A stretch of DNA of 64,000 nucleotides from Megamerina dolium (taxonomy: Eukaryota > Arthropoda > Insecta > Diptera > Megamerinidae). Of this stretch, positions 46,901-61,547 are shown piece by piece. Below the pieces are notes generated by a model. That model had not been told where the DNA came from. It saw nothing but the letters and a program-made list of their open reading frames with translations, and did not search any database. Positions within the stretch are counted from its first letter, which is position 1, and the number at the start of each line of letters is the position of its first letter. Location: NCBI GenBank assembly GCA_963854835.1, contig OY978526.1, positions 33,642,501-33,706,500 on the forward strand. The letters run 5' to 3'. The translations under genes and the position numbers were made by a program.

Positions 46901-47544
46901 GTTTTATCAATAAATAAGTGAGTTTCTAATATACTGGTTTAATGTACATCCAAAATAATGTATATCTAGTCTAGGTCCATCTTACACCTGCACTGATTTT
47001 TATCGTCTTCAAAGGCAAATATGAGCATGTGCTTCAGAGCCTCCTATACATAGGACACTTTGAGGTCTAATAGGGGTTTCTTTACCCGAAAAATACAATA
47101 TTTTTTCTGCTATGTCATATATAAATTAGATTAAATTTTTGTTGTAGTTATTAACTGCTTAGATATTGAATGTTGAATTTCAAATGATTCAACATTTTTT
47201 TACATATATAGGCATACATAGACTTGACATAAAAATCTATAGAATTTAAACACAGAAATTTGACGACCTATATTCTATTCGAATGTCATCGGATTATTAA
47301 ATAGAATTGATTAAAGTTAATTTTTAATATACCAACTATTACTATTACTTTACCATTTATGGTGCCTTTCCAAATTCCCACTAGGAGCAGCATAAAAGGA
47401 TAAATATATGTATGTTATTATAAAAAAATAATAATACTAAAATGTTGGAGACTACAACTAAAATGTATTGTATTAATATTGTAGATTTTCGATATGTACA
47501 TTTACATATACGATACATACAAATGAGCATACTTATACATACGT

Positions 47545-47620
<76 letters not shown>

Positions 47621-50600
47621 TTACATATATATACAATATATGTAAATTTTTAATTTGTGGCATTGACAGCGGTGCAAACAGACAGGAAAGCAGATTATAA
47701 AGTTAATTGCGAAACCGCAACTAATTAAATCAATTAAATTGAATTAAATTAAAATTTAAAATTGCCTATGCCCAATTGGCAAAATATAATTCAAAGGAAT
47801 ACAGGGGAGACTAAGTTAGATACGGCAACATAATGATGCATATTCATATAATTTCATATGAACTATGCATTGAATATGTCACTAGCAAAAGCAAAACATT
47901 TTTTTGAAGTTACTTCAATACTTATTAATTATTATATTGTATTGCTTGGTGGGAAAGAATAGAAAAACATAAACATTAGAGACTGCATTCTTTACTGTAG
48001 TAAACAATTTTTTTTTCTATGGAATATAAACTTGAATCCACTAATTTCTGCGTGCTCACTAAGTAGAAGACTCGTTTAAATGAAATAATAGCGGACGGAA
48101 CTTACCTGTTTGCGGTTGCAATTCGATTAAATGATTCCAGATGCCTCTTGTTGCCTGTGTATAGTAGCCAATTTCTGCATTGGGGTGCAGGCCAAATACA
48201 TCCGGTTTATTTACTAACGGCAGCTTTTCGATGTGCACTGAAACGATACCAACCAAAATGAGAAATGACTCGATCCATTTGTAATGGTCTGCTTACAAAT
48301 GAAATCTTCTTTTAGAATTATTTCTGGATCCGGTAAACAGTAATCGGTGTTTTCATCCTGATGAAAATGAAAGGGTTGGAATGTGTCGAAAAGAAAATCA
48401 CCCATATACTCATTCATATAGGTGCGTGTAATACGCCTATCAAAGTCATCAATGACACGACCACCATACATCACCTATTGTCAATTGGATTGATGGTAGC
48501 AAACATGAAATATCTGTGTGTATATATTTCGTGTATTCTTACTTCGCCTATCAAGTACTTGAGACTATTCCATGGCACACGTGACGACTCATCCGATATT
48601 CGGCTCAGGTAGGTTCGCAATATCTCGAGACAAACATCAAAGTCAGACTCATTGAAATCATAGCAAATATTCCAGCCCAGTTTATCGTATTTGCGACGCT
48701 CCTGCGAAATCAACACAAAATTAATAATGGCGCCAAAGCAACAGCACATCAACAGCAGCAACTGTCAATATTAATTTGCAGCAAGCAGCAGTTGCAATAG
48801 CGGCCGATGGCTGACGATTTGCTGACTCAGCTGCGACGTGAACTGTAAGTTTGTAGTATATAAGTTTGTAGTATATATTTGCGATAATGCAACAAAAACT
48901 GCTGCAGCAAAACAACAAAGTAAAGAAAATTAAGAAATTAATAAATAAATACACAGCAATTGGCAGAAAAAAAAACAAACTGCACCATTGAGTGCAATGC
49001 TAAAATACAATAAATAAAAAGTGGACAGCAGCGAAGCAATTGTTACAATATCATCGTCCATTGTTTGCCATCTAGCGACCATACTCTACTGCTGCAATGC
49101 TAATAAATAAAATAAAATAAAATAAAGTGAAATGTCTTGCGAAATTACTTGAACAACTGCGTGGAAAAATGCTAAGACATAGACTAATGGTCTGAAGGCT
49201 TTGTGAGTGCACGATTCTAGACGCTCTTGACGCAGTTTGAAGAATGTTGAACGCAAATTTAGCTTTAAACCATTGGGTGGCTCCGTAACCACTTCGAGGC
49301 AGACAGAGAAACACACAAAGAGAGATAATAAAATATTGTATTACACACAACAGCACAGATCAGATGGCACATGATGCCACACATCAGGTGCCACAAGTCA
49401 GAGCAATTACCTTTAAGTGATTTTTGTAATATACCGATGGGAAATGTGGGTGTTGGATCCGTGGTAATCCAGAGACGAAAATCAGGATGCGGAGTATCGA
49501 TTTTTTCCAAATATTTCTCCAATTGTCGCACGAAACTAATCAGCAGATGTCCATTTTGAAGCATTAGCCACTGTCCAAGTCGTAATGATGTATCAAGCAA
49601 ATGCATAGCAGCCTAAGTTATTCGTAGAACAAAATATGGAAATGGGTAATGGTTTTATCATTGTTGCTGTTGTGACTTCGCTTTGTTACATTACTATAAT
49701 TTTTTCAAAATTTCAAGCGCTAAATCTAAAAACCTGATTAAGCACATGGCTAACTGATCCAGATAACGATTTCTATATCTCATAGTCGAATTTGAACATC
49801 TGGTAACAATCTACATGGAATTTCTAAAAAAAGGTATTTCGAAAGATATTTTTTACAAATCATTTCACAAGAAACCTGTCCAAATTTACATCTATCAGAA
49901 TGATAAGCTCTCAATGTGAAAATATGAAAAATTGGGATTATTTGGTTTGTAGAGGAAATTCATAGAATATTAGTTGAGCTCCATGTTTGTATCCAGTCAT
50001 ATATTAGTCAGTTCGATATACCCGCTACTGTACGGCTTTGTGCTATACCAAGAGGTGGGAAAAAAAAACGCTGACATAGTATACATTTTATTAGTTTCTC
50101 CTTGAAATATGTACCTACTATGTACTCGTATATTTGTTTGTGCGAGAAAGAAATTCACAAATATCAGTATGCTCGCGAATAAAATGTTGTCAATGCGAAT
50201 ATTTATTGGTCACTTGGATATACAAAAGTAGGGCACTTGAATCTATGCACTCGTAAAGTAAACACTCGTATACCCACCCAAACACAATAAATAGACAGAC
50301 TATCATGACTCTGGGCAGTACGATAATCGAATGTTTTGTCTATGGATGTGTGCACGTGTGCGTGAGAGCGGAAATGTGAGACATGTATAGAATGTTTAGA
50401 TTGACAATTTAGTTGAGGTTTGCGTATGGCCATGTGGGACAGCTATATATCCTCATGGGACGCAATATTAGGAAAGGAAAGTATGTACATCAAGGTGAAT
50501 CAAATTGTATAGAACATTTTTATTATAAAATTGTGATAATTTCCGCCGCGATCATTTCCTTCGAACATATTTAGATACCTTCTATTTGAACCAATTAGGA

Positions 50601-53600
50601 AGGCTAACCTATAAAATTGATATATTTATAATGGCTGAACAAACTAAAATGTAGGCTGATTCAAATTTAAAATTTATTTTTGTATCCTGTGGAAAAAATG
50701 CTTGAGATGATCAAAATATTATGTTTTCCGATAGATCGAAGCCTTTAAGGATTTCACTCCAGTGGATCCTCGGTTAACGAACAAAATTCATGCCATAATC
50801 TTTTTCGTTATGCGAAACGTTCGTTAAGTAAAAGTATTATTCTCATATAAATCAATGTAAAACAAAATAATGCGTTCCAGATCGAAAATAGTACACACTA
50901 AAATATTAAAAAAAAAAAAAATTATATGATACATATTGTAACATTTTTAGGTAACGGAATATAGGACGATGTGTGATAATTTGCAATGGAAAAAAAAAAT
51001 TAATAAAAATGACCTTACAGCCGGCTGGAGCCAACCAAATTGTACCCTGCACATGTACATATAATATTTATAAAAAGTTTGCTCGCATATCCATTGTTTT
51101 CTTTAATTTCCACAACTTTCTATGGGAGCCCCAATAAGAAGTGGGCGCGGTACGCTGATTTTTTGCCAGATTATTTCCGACTATTATATTAATTTAAGTG
51201 TCAATTATGGTTATTCTAGACAGAAGATTTCCAAAGATACAGCGGTTTAAATTCAAAATAAACTGAGGCACTTTTTACGGGAGCTACTATAAAAAGTAGG
51301 CGTGGCTCGTATATTTCTGGCAAGATTATGTAGCAGTACAATATGGTTCCACATGTCAAATATTGGTATTCTAGATAGTATATTAAGTGAGTTATAGCTA
51401 GTTAATGATTTTGAAAATTCCGTGGTAAGTCGCTTTGAATGCTTGGTGCGGGCGTGGCGGTTGACTGATCATGCCAATATCAATCCGCTCCACACCATTG
51501 GATCATAGATTACTTATGTCAAATTTCATCAAAATAGCTCAAAATATGCTACATGAATAGCTAGTTCTTTATCAAAAAGCTGTCTAGAGTCGTTTGTTTT
51601 CCTTGGTTCAAATGCGACACAGCAAGTTTATTGAATTAATTTGTGGCGGGATTTAGCCACTGTCTGATTGCTTTTAAATGTATGATGCTACAGACACCCA
51701 TGCTTTAGCATTTCTTTAATACACTTTCGGTTGTTGTTCTTCTGTTACCTCCTCGTCTGATAAAGTCTCCTCCACATCTCCTTGCTGTAGGGCATAAAGT
51801 TTCTTCCAGGAAGATTCTAGAGCTTTTGCAATAATTTTGATATAGGCAACGATGTATAAAAGATCTTTTCAAAACTCTTAGTCTGAGATTGGTTCCATCA
51901 GTCACATCAAAGCAACACTGGAAAAGTTCTTGAAGTTAAAAACAACTTGCTGGTTAATAAGCTGAAGTCATGGAGTGGTGTTAGGAGGCAAAAAGTGAAT
52001 TTTGATGAATTTGAGCTCTTCAATGAGATCCCTGGTAGATGTGAAGGAGCGTTGTCCATAACAAGCAAGGTATGAAGTGGTAAATCCATTTCAAATATTT
52101 CATCACATACGGAGCAAAAACTTTATTGACACAATAAGTAAAAATGTCAAGTGTAACAAAAGCATTACTGTTGGACCTCCATATGACACTTAGCCTGCTT
52201 TTGATGACAATAAAGTGCCTGGATTCTCTAAATGATAGATGAGGGGTGGTTTTATTTTCAAATTGCCTCATTTCATTGGTTTGTGGGCTGGCATTGCATT
52301 CTCCTCTACTGTTATATAGGTTTCGTTTGACAATTTTCCCGTTTGGTCACAATTATGGATGCCAGTATTTTCGAACCACCCATTGCTAGCTTTAAAGACC
52401 CTTTCGTTCTTTTTGTTTGTTCTTTCGTTAAGCGAAACGTTTTTAAACAAAATATTTTGATCGTTATGCGAAATGTTCGTTAAGCGTGGCGTTCGTAAGC
52501 CGAGGGTCCACTGTATGTACTTTCTAGCTTTTTTTATTTATAAGTCTTGTAACACTCTTGATGTACTACAGATCAAAGCTATATTAACAAAATCGTTTTT
52601 AATTACTAAGCAATATATGAGATTTCTGTAAATCGTATTTCTCTTTATTTGGCTTTGAGGATATGGTAAGGGATACTGTTGTTGTTGTTGTTGTTTTTGT
52701 AGCAGCAAAAATACGGAAATGCTTTGTTTTGTTCCCGTACAAAACACTTCCGTATTCTGATGAGGTGAATGGAGCTTGGTCGACCACGTGGTCGAGTGCT
52801 TCCGGGACGTAAACCCGTCCAATCCTGAATATTTCTTTCAAATGAATTGAAATCAAGTTTTATAAAAAATGTTGTAAATATAAGCACCGAGAGGAATTGA
52901 CTCAACACTAAGGGCTTATATTCGTAGATTTACCTTATATACTTCACAGTTTTACTTTACCTTTTCTTGTCCTTGTCCCAAGGAGATGTGACAAAAATTA
53001 CCCATTCCACCACCAACTTGTTCTGCAAGCTTCATTAAGTCATTGGTGGGATCGGAGCCAGCGCTTAAAATGAAACAAACCGGAATATTGCATGTCGTCT
53101 GTTCGTAGATGGCAGCGAAACTCACCACAGGCGGTGTGATGTAATATTCGTCCATTGTATCGATAATGTATTGATTCGTCGAACGGAAAATTCGATCGAT
53201 ACGAAAACAACGTAGAAACATTAATTTCTGCAGATAAGCAAAATAAACAAGAAGCAAATACATATGTAATATCCATAGTAAATTATAAATTTTGGACGAT
53301 TACGACAACAATACTCTGAGAATACAGAAATAGGAAATATTGGTTGTCAACCTTGGACATTTATCCACAAATGTAAATAACCACGCATGTATTTATATGC
53401 ATGAATATACATATTTGTGCTACTATGCATATAAACGGATGCACATTCCTATTGTTGTCGTAGTCACCATTGTGCAGCTTGACGCAGCAAGGCGCCAAAC
53501 GATCAACTTGCCTGGAAATCATTGCATTTGACATTAAATTCACCCGGACAGGCAACTTCTTCCGGGTTTTCTAAATCGTACCACTGGTGATGATTCGAAT

Positions 53601-56600
53601 CGATTCAATAGTGTTGGCGTGTCAGTAACGGCATGAGTGTATGCAAAAATAAAATAGAAAATTCAAATATGTTCGATTGAAAATGAAGAAATAGAAACAT
53701 AATATATGAGTTATTGCTTCCTTTTCTTCTTTTGTGATCTAAATTGAATCTTTGAAATTTAGCAAGCTTCTGTTACCCTGTACCATGGCAGATTTCGAAA
53801 AAATCAATGGTTTGTGGAGAAAAGAATGGTTTTCATCCGATAACGATAATATTCAATGATACACGCCAGTTCTATAGTTTGATATGTTCGAGCGCAAAGT
53901 ACAGTCGAGAAAATACTTTTATGCATAAATATAAATTTATGCAAAATGTTTCAGCTTGATAACTTTGTATTTTCACGCACAAAGTATGAATACGCACATT
54001 CAGGTATATCATTTTGTAAGGGGGGCAGGCGTGGTTTCGATCAGATTTTATCCATTTAAGGAATTATATCAGGTAGTTTTCGAACAAAAGACAGAAAGGC
54101 TGACAGGCGGACGAACTCAATATACCTTCGACGCTTTATATACTAGAGATTTGCTTATATTATCTGATTGCGAATCATATAACCCTTGTGAGATTCTACT
54201 TTTAAAGCGCTTGCAGAAATTAATTCATGGTAAACAGGTTGACTTAACTACAAATTTATGTATAGATGCCAGTGCATACCTCTTTCCATTCGACTGTAAA
54301 TCGCGCAAAGTGATCTGGCAGTTCTCCGAATGTCTCATTGAAATCATTTGCAAGTTTTAGCATATCCTCCCAACTTTTATCCGGAAGCCATTTAGCTGGA
54401 CAAGCACGTTCACTTTTTTGCAATGTAACAGAACCTTTGATAAAGAAATCCAATTCTGTTTGTGCAAGCTGTCCCTCGCTCTGGGCCAGCTTAGTGGCTA
54501 TTTGGAAGGAGAATAATAACTTGTGTCGTTCAAAGATTCCAGTACACCCATAACAATATACGTTTTCTGTAAGTGTCTTAATAATGTTGCTTAACCGTTT
54601 TGATAGAACAGTGTCCGGTACGGCTTTCCTCAAAGCATAGCAAAATACGTCTAAATAGGCAGCCAACGCGTACTGATACATACTGTTGACGGTTGACATA
54701 TCAGAGAGAGCAAAAAAGAGAACAGCTCCACGTTTTGCTACCGGACGGTAGCCGTTCCTAAGCTTTTCAATGTCGTGACTTGTTTCTGCTGACAGTTTCA
54801 GTTGTTCAGTAACAGCACCCGCCTTGCTTTTCGTATTTTCGAGAGTTTCAATCAATTCAACATTGTCCAGCATATTACCAGATGATGTTGCCAATTCGCG
54901 CAACAACGAATCTTCGAGTAACTGAAGCAATTGTTTATTTTCGCTTGTTTGCGCAATCAGAGTTTCGCGTTGTTGCTCCAAGTCGGGCCTCTCGGAACGA
55001 ACTACAACACTTAAGAGCTGATCTTCAAGGCCAGTCTGTGTTACTGTATAATTTATGACCATTGCCTTTGCGAACACGGCCGGATCGAATTTGGGATTTG
55101 CGAATTTTGTCGTTAAATAAAGTCGAAAATTGGGATCGTAATCTACTTCTTTATCGCCCAGAACTATAAATTTGCGTCCGCTCACAAGTTGTATATTCTT
55201 TTGCAGTACATTATCTATCACCGGATCAATATAGTCATCGACGTCTTCGAATATTACAGGATTGCCATACATGATGGCCATCTCGAGTTGCTTCAGAAAA
55301 TCAGAATCATTGAAGGAGAGAACTTTTAAATTGTTACGTGCCTCTCTTTTTCGAATCCACTGTAGCGCTTGGAGTTGAGGATCTATGCAGAGTGGAAATC
55401 TGGATGCTCTGACGGTAAGAATACCATTTTGTACTGACAATTCGTCCGGTGGCAAACCTTCAGATGTCCATGTAGATACCTCCACGTCATTTGTTAGGTT
55501 TTCGTCCAAACGAAAAGGCAGTTCAATCGGTATCATCCGATTAACGATATCTTGCATCCAATCGTTGAACACCATCGCTGTACGAAATTCCCACGAAAAT
55601 GCGCCAGTGTATGCTAAGAATGAAGCACATACAAGACACTGTCCGACTATGGCCACAAGTTGTTTCCCGAAATTTTCCATATCTTGACTCCAGCGAATAC
55701 GCTCAGAACTTAATCCGCTGATTAGTTTATCCGATGCAATCTAATGAAAAAATAAAATTCAAATTAGTTTTTACTTAAATCGTATCTACCAACCAGTCTT
55801 CGTTCGGCTTGTTGCATCATCTCTGTTAATGCTTTCATCTGTTTCATGGATTCGGCGTACTTATGATTCAATACATCCAGCGTTTCCTCCAGTTTCATGA
55901 TTTCGTTATTAAGGTGATTGAGTAGTTTAATTTGAATATCTTGCTCTTGCACGAGAAACTCTACACGCTCCTTCTTCGGCTTCACTTCTCTGTATACTTC
56001 AAAGAAGCCGATTACAGCACGCACAAATTTTAGCAGACCAGCACCAGCGACAGAAATCTTTTCCATTTCATCCAAATTTTGGGTTTTCATATGGGCGCGG
56101 CATGCATTTATTTGTTTGCCTGTCAAAGCTTCGCAGTCCATTTCCATGAGACTCTTTAGGAACGACACATCGGACATCATTCCCTTGGCCGATTTCCAAT
56201 TGATTTCTTTGATACCTTTCAGAATGGCCACACACTCGCAAACGACCTGCACTTGGGGCGGAGGTGTGGCAAACGAACGAATTTCCGTAATTTGTGCTTT
56301 ATCCAAGTCGGCAAGGGCTCTGCGAGCTTCTTCCAATGCCGGCATTGCTTCTGCAAGTACAACTTCGGCCTCTGCCTTCTCGATAGAAATTTGCTTGCCT
56401 TTTATTTCTACTTCTATAGACTTTTCAGATGCCTCCGATTTTTTAACATTCGCCTTTTGAGTTGATGCTTCAATGTCCACTAACATTGCTTCACATTCGG
56501 CTGCAGCTACAGCGACATTGCGCTTCTGTTCGGTTACGATTTCTCTGAGTTCGTCAATCTGTTTGGCGGCTTCATCTATTTTATGTATACCTTCCTGTAG

Positions 56601-59600
56601 GCGATTACGCTGCATGGTAATATAGCTATTTTTCTCTTCTATTTTATTGGAATAAATAAACAAAAATTGCAAATCTTCATACATAGAAAGCAATTTCGCA
56701 AGTGAGAAAGTAACAAACCCATTAATTTCAAATAAGTATTTATATAATCCATGTAATGCTTTGGTGTGACATAGTTATTGCGACGTAATTTTTGTAAATA
56801 TTCCTTAGAATAGTGCTGAATTGAAGTGTGTACATGTACCACATGTTCCATAATACTTTCGCAATGGACAGCAGGAATCTGAGAGGAAAATATGTTTAAT
56901 AATCAATAATCAGTAGCAGTAGAATAGTTTAAAACACTTACTAGTGGATGTTGAGACAAGAATAGTTTCGCGACTGCTGAGAGCGCTTGCTTCGGCCAAG
57001 GGAAGACCCAGTCTATGTAAGTGCTACCAATCAGCCCCGGAAAACTTCTGCAGCGATTTCTTAGTGCCTCGCCGGCTGGTGACATGCATAAAACGACGTG
57101 CATGTTTTCGGCACAAGTGCGCAGGAAGAATGCCCACACAGAGTCTCTTTAAATAAATATACGTGAAGAGTGATAATTCTTTTATAATAATCAGCGCTAT
57201 TTACCTAGACGCAGAGTACCCCTCCTGTTCAGCTATTGGCCTACACGCCGATATTACAGCGTCCTTTTCTTCATCACTGAATAATGCTGGAACTAAGCCG
57301 ACAGTCAAGATGTTATTGATAAGTTCTAGGAAACCTTCCTCTACAATCTGAAAATCGAATATGTTGCATAGTTTGAGCGCTTCGCACAATATTTCAAATA
57401 AGAATCTCGTATCGCACCTGAGCTGCTGTGAATAGGAAAACCGTTTTCTTTCTCTCTACACCAGCCATAGTATAAAGTCGTTTTAGATCATCACGAAAGG
57501 TTAACTCGTTGTAGCCACGGGATATTGTTATCTCAAAGACTTCACATTCTTGATAAAAAAAAAAACGATTTTAATCGCGGCATATGACAAAATTTTGTGT
57601 GTAAACATACCTTGAAGAATCGATAATTATGTTAACTTACCTGCAGTAAAAGCAGACAATCGTGTAATGCACTTCTTTCCACTTCCGCCCACACCGACAA
57701 GTAACACATGCCCTTTGTGCATGCGTAGCGTACGATGTACACGTGTTAAATGCTCTAGGCAGTCTTCGAAGAGCACCAAACTCAACTTACCCTTTCTCTC
57801 CCCGTACTCTTCAAGAATCTAAAGAGATGACAGGAGATGAGAGGAGCGTTCAAGTAAGGAAACATTATCGCATACTTCTGAAAACAAAAAGTAAACGGCA
57901 TCATAGTCCAGCAAGTCTTCGTAGAAACGAGGTTCCGCTTCATTTACAGCATTTCGAAAATCACCAAAAAGTAGCGGATCAGCTTGAACATAATCGGCCA
58001 ATGTAATAACGGTTGCTGGTTCTTCAGGAGACAGCGCATTGTACAGATCTTGATTAGAGCGCTCTATTTGAATCACAAAAAATATGATATATTAATTTTG
58101 ATTTCTGATGATATTCGCTAATACATTGTCATTACTCATTAAATTAGATTTTCTGAGAATAACGAATGTGTACGCATATAATTTTGATTCAAATCCTGTA
58201 TTTAAAATTAATACATAGAATCATCATTAACTTCAAAGATGAAAAAAACAAGGAAAAATTGAGATCAACATCAAAACGAACATTTGTTTCTATTTAAAGA
58301 AGTAGGTATACATGTCATAGACACATTCGTACTCAATCAAGTATCTAAGCACTCGTATTCTTATACTCACCTGCCGCAATGGCATCTGCATCCACAAAAC
58401 CGTGCTCTTGTTCAAATTGAGGTGGGAAATTTGCCCGCACTTCGTTTTCCACATATTTTCTCATCAAGGCGATATCCTGCGAATGAAGTGAAACGTTAGT
58501 GAATAATTTTGTACGAGTACGTGTATGTGTAATTGATTATATGTAATGTGGAAGTGATACCAATCAATCTGAATTTGAGTAAAATACTTAGAATATGTAT
58601 TCCCTGTTGTCGTTGTTTGTGTGATGCACACTGGGGCGAAACAACCTAATTGGTGTGATTAATTAAAAAAGCAATCTACATTGGATTTTGATATTGTCAA
58701 AGCTTATACTATGTCCTACGATATTTTCTTAAAACATTTGACATATATGTAAAATAATAATACAAGACAGAATTATATGAGAATTGGCATAGAATTATGA
58801 AATTCTCAATGATAAAGTCATCGGGAGGTTATAAGAAATTCGGGAACATTTTTTTAGTATTTCTTTTACTTATAAACATTTAGCTGCCTTACCCTGCATA
58901 CAAATCAAAATTAGAAGTTCTTAGATACAGCGAAATATGAAGGGTGAAATATTTTATAACGGACAATATAACATTTCGTTTCAATAGAAAGCCATTTGTG
59001 ACCTGAACCGTTTAAAAGAAAACCCTCAAATTTTAGTTATCTCAGATAGTCTCAGATAATAGAAAAGTTTGCTATCAAAATTTTTTGAAAATATGCTGGC
59101 AGACTCAAAATTTTGAGATTTTGAAATTTATTGTTTCCAGTTTAGATTAGTTCAGGTCAACAAATATCGAACAAGCACTAGAATATAAAATTTCAAGCGT
59201 TTCAGAGAAAATTTGATTCTCAACTTGATATTTAGCATTCTCTAGTTGATATTCAATACAATTCTCAATTTGTCACCAAACTATTTTCTGTATAGCTTGT
59301 CTATTCTTGGTCTATGTTTTGTAATATATTTTTTCATTCACATAATAAGAGTCAAATTATGCAAACGTAAAAATTAAAGCTGAGTAATTAGTGATTTAAT
59401 CATATGAATCGAAATACAAATTATTAGATTAATCAGAATTTTTGTTAATGAAAAAATCGTTTTTTCATTGTTTTTGATATTTTATTTTAAACTAGAAATT
59501 TCAAAGCCACTCTTGAATTCGCAACTTTGTAATTTTTCCAGTCTAAATTGAAAAAAAAAAATATTAAAAATATTTTGAATATTGTTCGAATAATTTTGTT

Positions 59601-60040
59601 CTGATTAATTAATATTTATATTTTAATGGAAAAAAAACTGCTTAAATTCTGATTAATCGAAAATTTTCAATTTGCAACGATGGGATATTTATTGTTTGAC
59701 TAAAGAAATCAAGAATGGACGGGTCTACGTCCCTGAATCACTCATCACTCGACCACGTGATCGACCAAGGTCCATTCAATTCATCAATATACGGAAATGC
59801 TTTTTACGAAAACAAACCGTATTTTTGCTGCTACAACAATAAAAACATTAATCAGATTAAGCCACTAATCGCGTAGAAATAGGCAAATTGAGTGAAGCAA
59901 AACTGAGAACAAAAATGGCACAAGAATAAGGCATAAAACAGATTAATTGTGTAGGTTATAGGCATATGGTATAATCGAATTCACATTTAAATTGCAGTCA
60001 ATTTGGAAACGACATCAATCAGGCAACTGTTAACGTACAT

Positions 60041-60072
<32 letters not shown>

Positions 60073-61477
60073 TTGTTTTGGGTGCGTGCGTGTATGCAAA
60101 TGTGCGTATGGGGGGCGATTATTTACATTTTCTGAAATTAATCGGTCGCAAATAATTCTTGAAAACTCATTACGCCAAACGCGTATCAGCTCGCGCGGTT
60201 TAATGAAAAACTTGGAATGTATGAGTAGCATTCCGGCAAATATTCTGGAGAGGTCCTTCAAATTGAATATGTAATGGAATTTTGAGGGTGTTGGCGGCAG
60301 ATCCACAATAACCACCTGTAAGAGAGAGAGAGAGAGAGAGAACAACAGCAACACTTAAATAACATTCAATAGTAAAAAAATACAAAAATAAGCCCAGTAA
60401 ATAAATATTTTATTGTATATTATATATGTACTCGTACATATGTATAGGTATATCGAAGAATGATTTTGTACAATGGAAAAATGATGCAGACAAGAGGAGC
60501 GAATAATGATGTCTTACGATTGGACGAGATCTGAAAAATGTTTATACTGAAGGATAAATACCAACAGACACACTTGAGAGCGTATTTGGTAGAGACGCTG
60601 ATGTAATAAATTCCATCAGAATTTCAGCAGCAAAAATAGATTGCATACAAATCAAGTTGAACGCAACTTCCAATATGCATTTACATAAAAATGAACCGTC
60701 GTAGTATGTATTTAACGCTATCTTCATTATCATTTTCAATGTTACAAATTCCATGAATAACGACACTTACATTCGAATAATTCATTTTACTCCACTTCGC
60801 AATGCATTAAATTCTGCACTACGAAATCGCAAGACAACACAATATCATACTGTAGTAGGTATAAGCAAAAGCAGTCATAGATAGTATGCACGTATATACC
60901 TACTTGTGCTAAGTAGAAGTTACAGTACTCGTACTAACAGTGCAGGTGTAAGTAAATCATTTCTGATTGCAGCGTCGAGCAATGCATAGCAGCATGAAGC
61001 AACATCAGCCAACGAGCAAGTGCTAGCAATCGTAAGCGACAAATATACTTTATATATTTTTACACATCTACGAAGCAATGAAATGCGATAATATTTTAGT
61101 GTCAACAATTGTTAAAAGTACTATAAACTAACTCAACACCAACCGCAGCACCGCAGTGACGGCACTACCGTACATACGAGTACTCGATTATGTACTTGTT
61201 GTGCACCATCATACCGGACAGACAAGCCATGTGGCTGCGACGCGCTGTTGCAAAAGCATTCAACTATAAATTCGACGTCGGCGCCTCCTAACATTGAGCA
61301 GAATTTTTGCCTTTAAAGAAATTATTATGGGCAAAGAATCACAAGAAGAAGATGGAGCAGAGCAACATGAATCGACCGGAAATGCATAATCGAATTTCTT
61401 CCCATCTTTCAATAAATAAAATTAGAAGAGACACCAAAAAAATAAAATGCATCTTCAAGGAAGAGGGCGGCATCAAT

Positions 61478-61547
<70 letters not shown>

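Larger units (their letters stand above)
58477..60126 (-). other. Dnah10: Dnah10 intron
   Basis: AT-rich sequence with no supported gene. It contains the second copy of the palindrome-bearing repeat (59713-59850) and a GT run near its end. Confidence 0.7.

Noticed and set aside
52538..52908. Asn/Gln-rich - strand frames
   Set aside because: They are translations of the palindrome-bearing repeat and its CAA-rich tail.
53956..54360. 134-aa + strand frame opposite Dnah10
   Set aside because: Its second half is the antisense of a dynein exon and its first half is intronic; no independent evidence.
60542..60766. Possible extra Dnah10 exon on the - strand
   Set aside because: The flanking exons (62057-62384 and 60127-60315) join directly in phase and give continuous DNAH10 sequence (LKLFK then VVIVDLPP).
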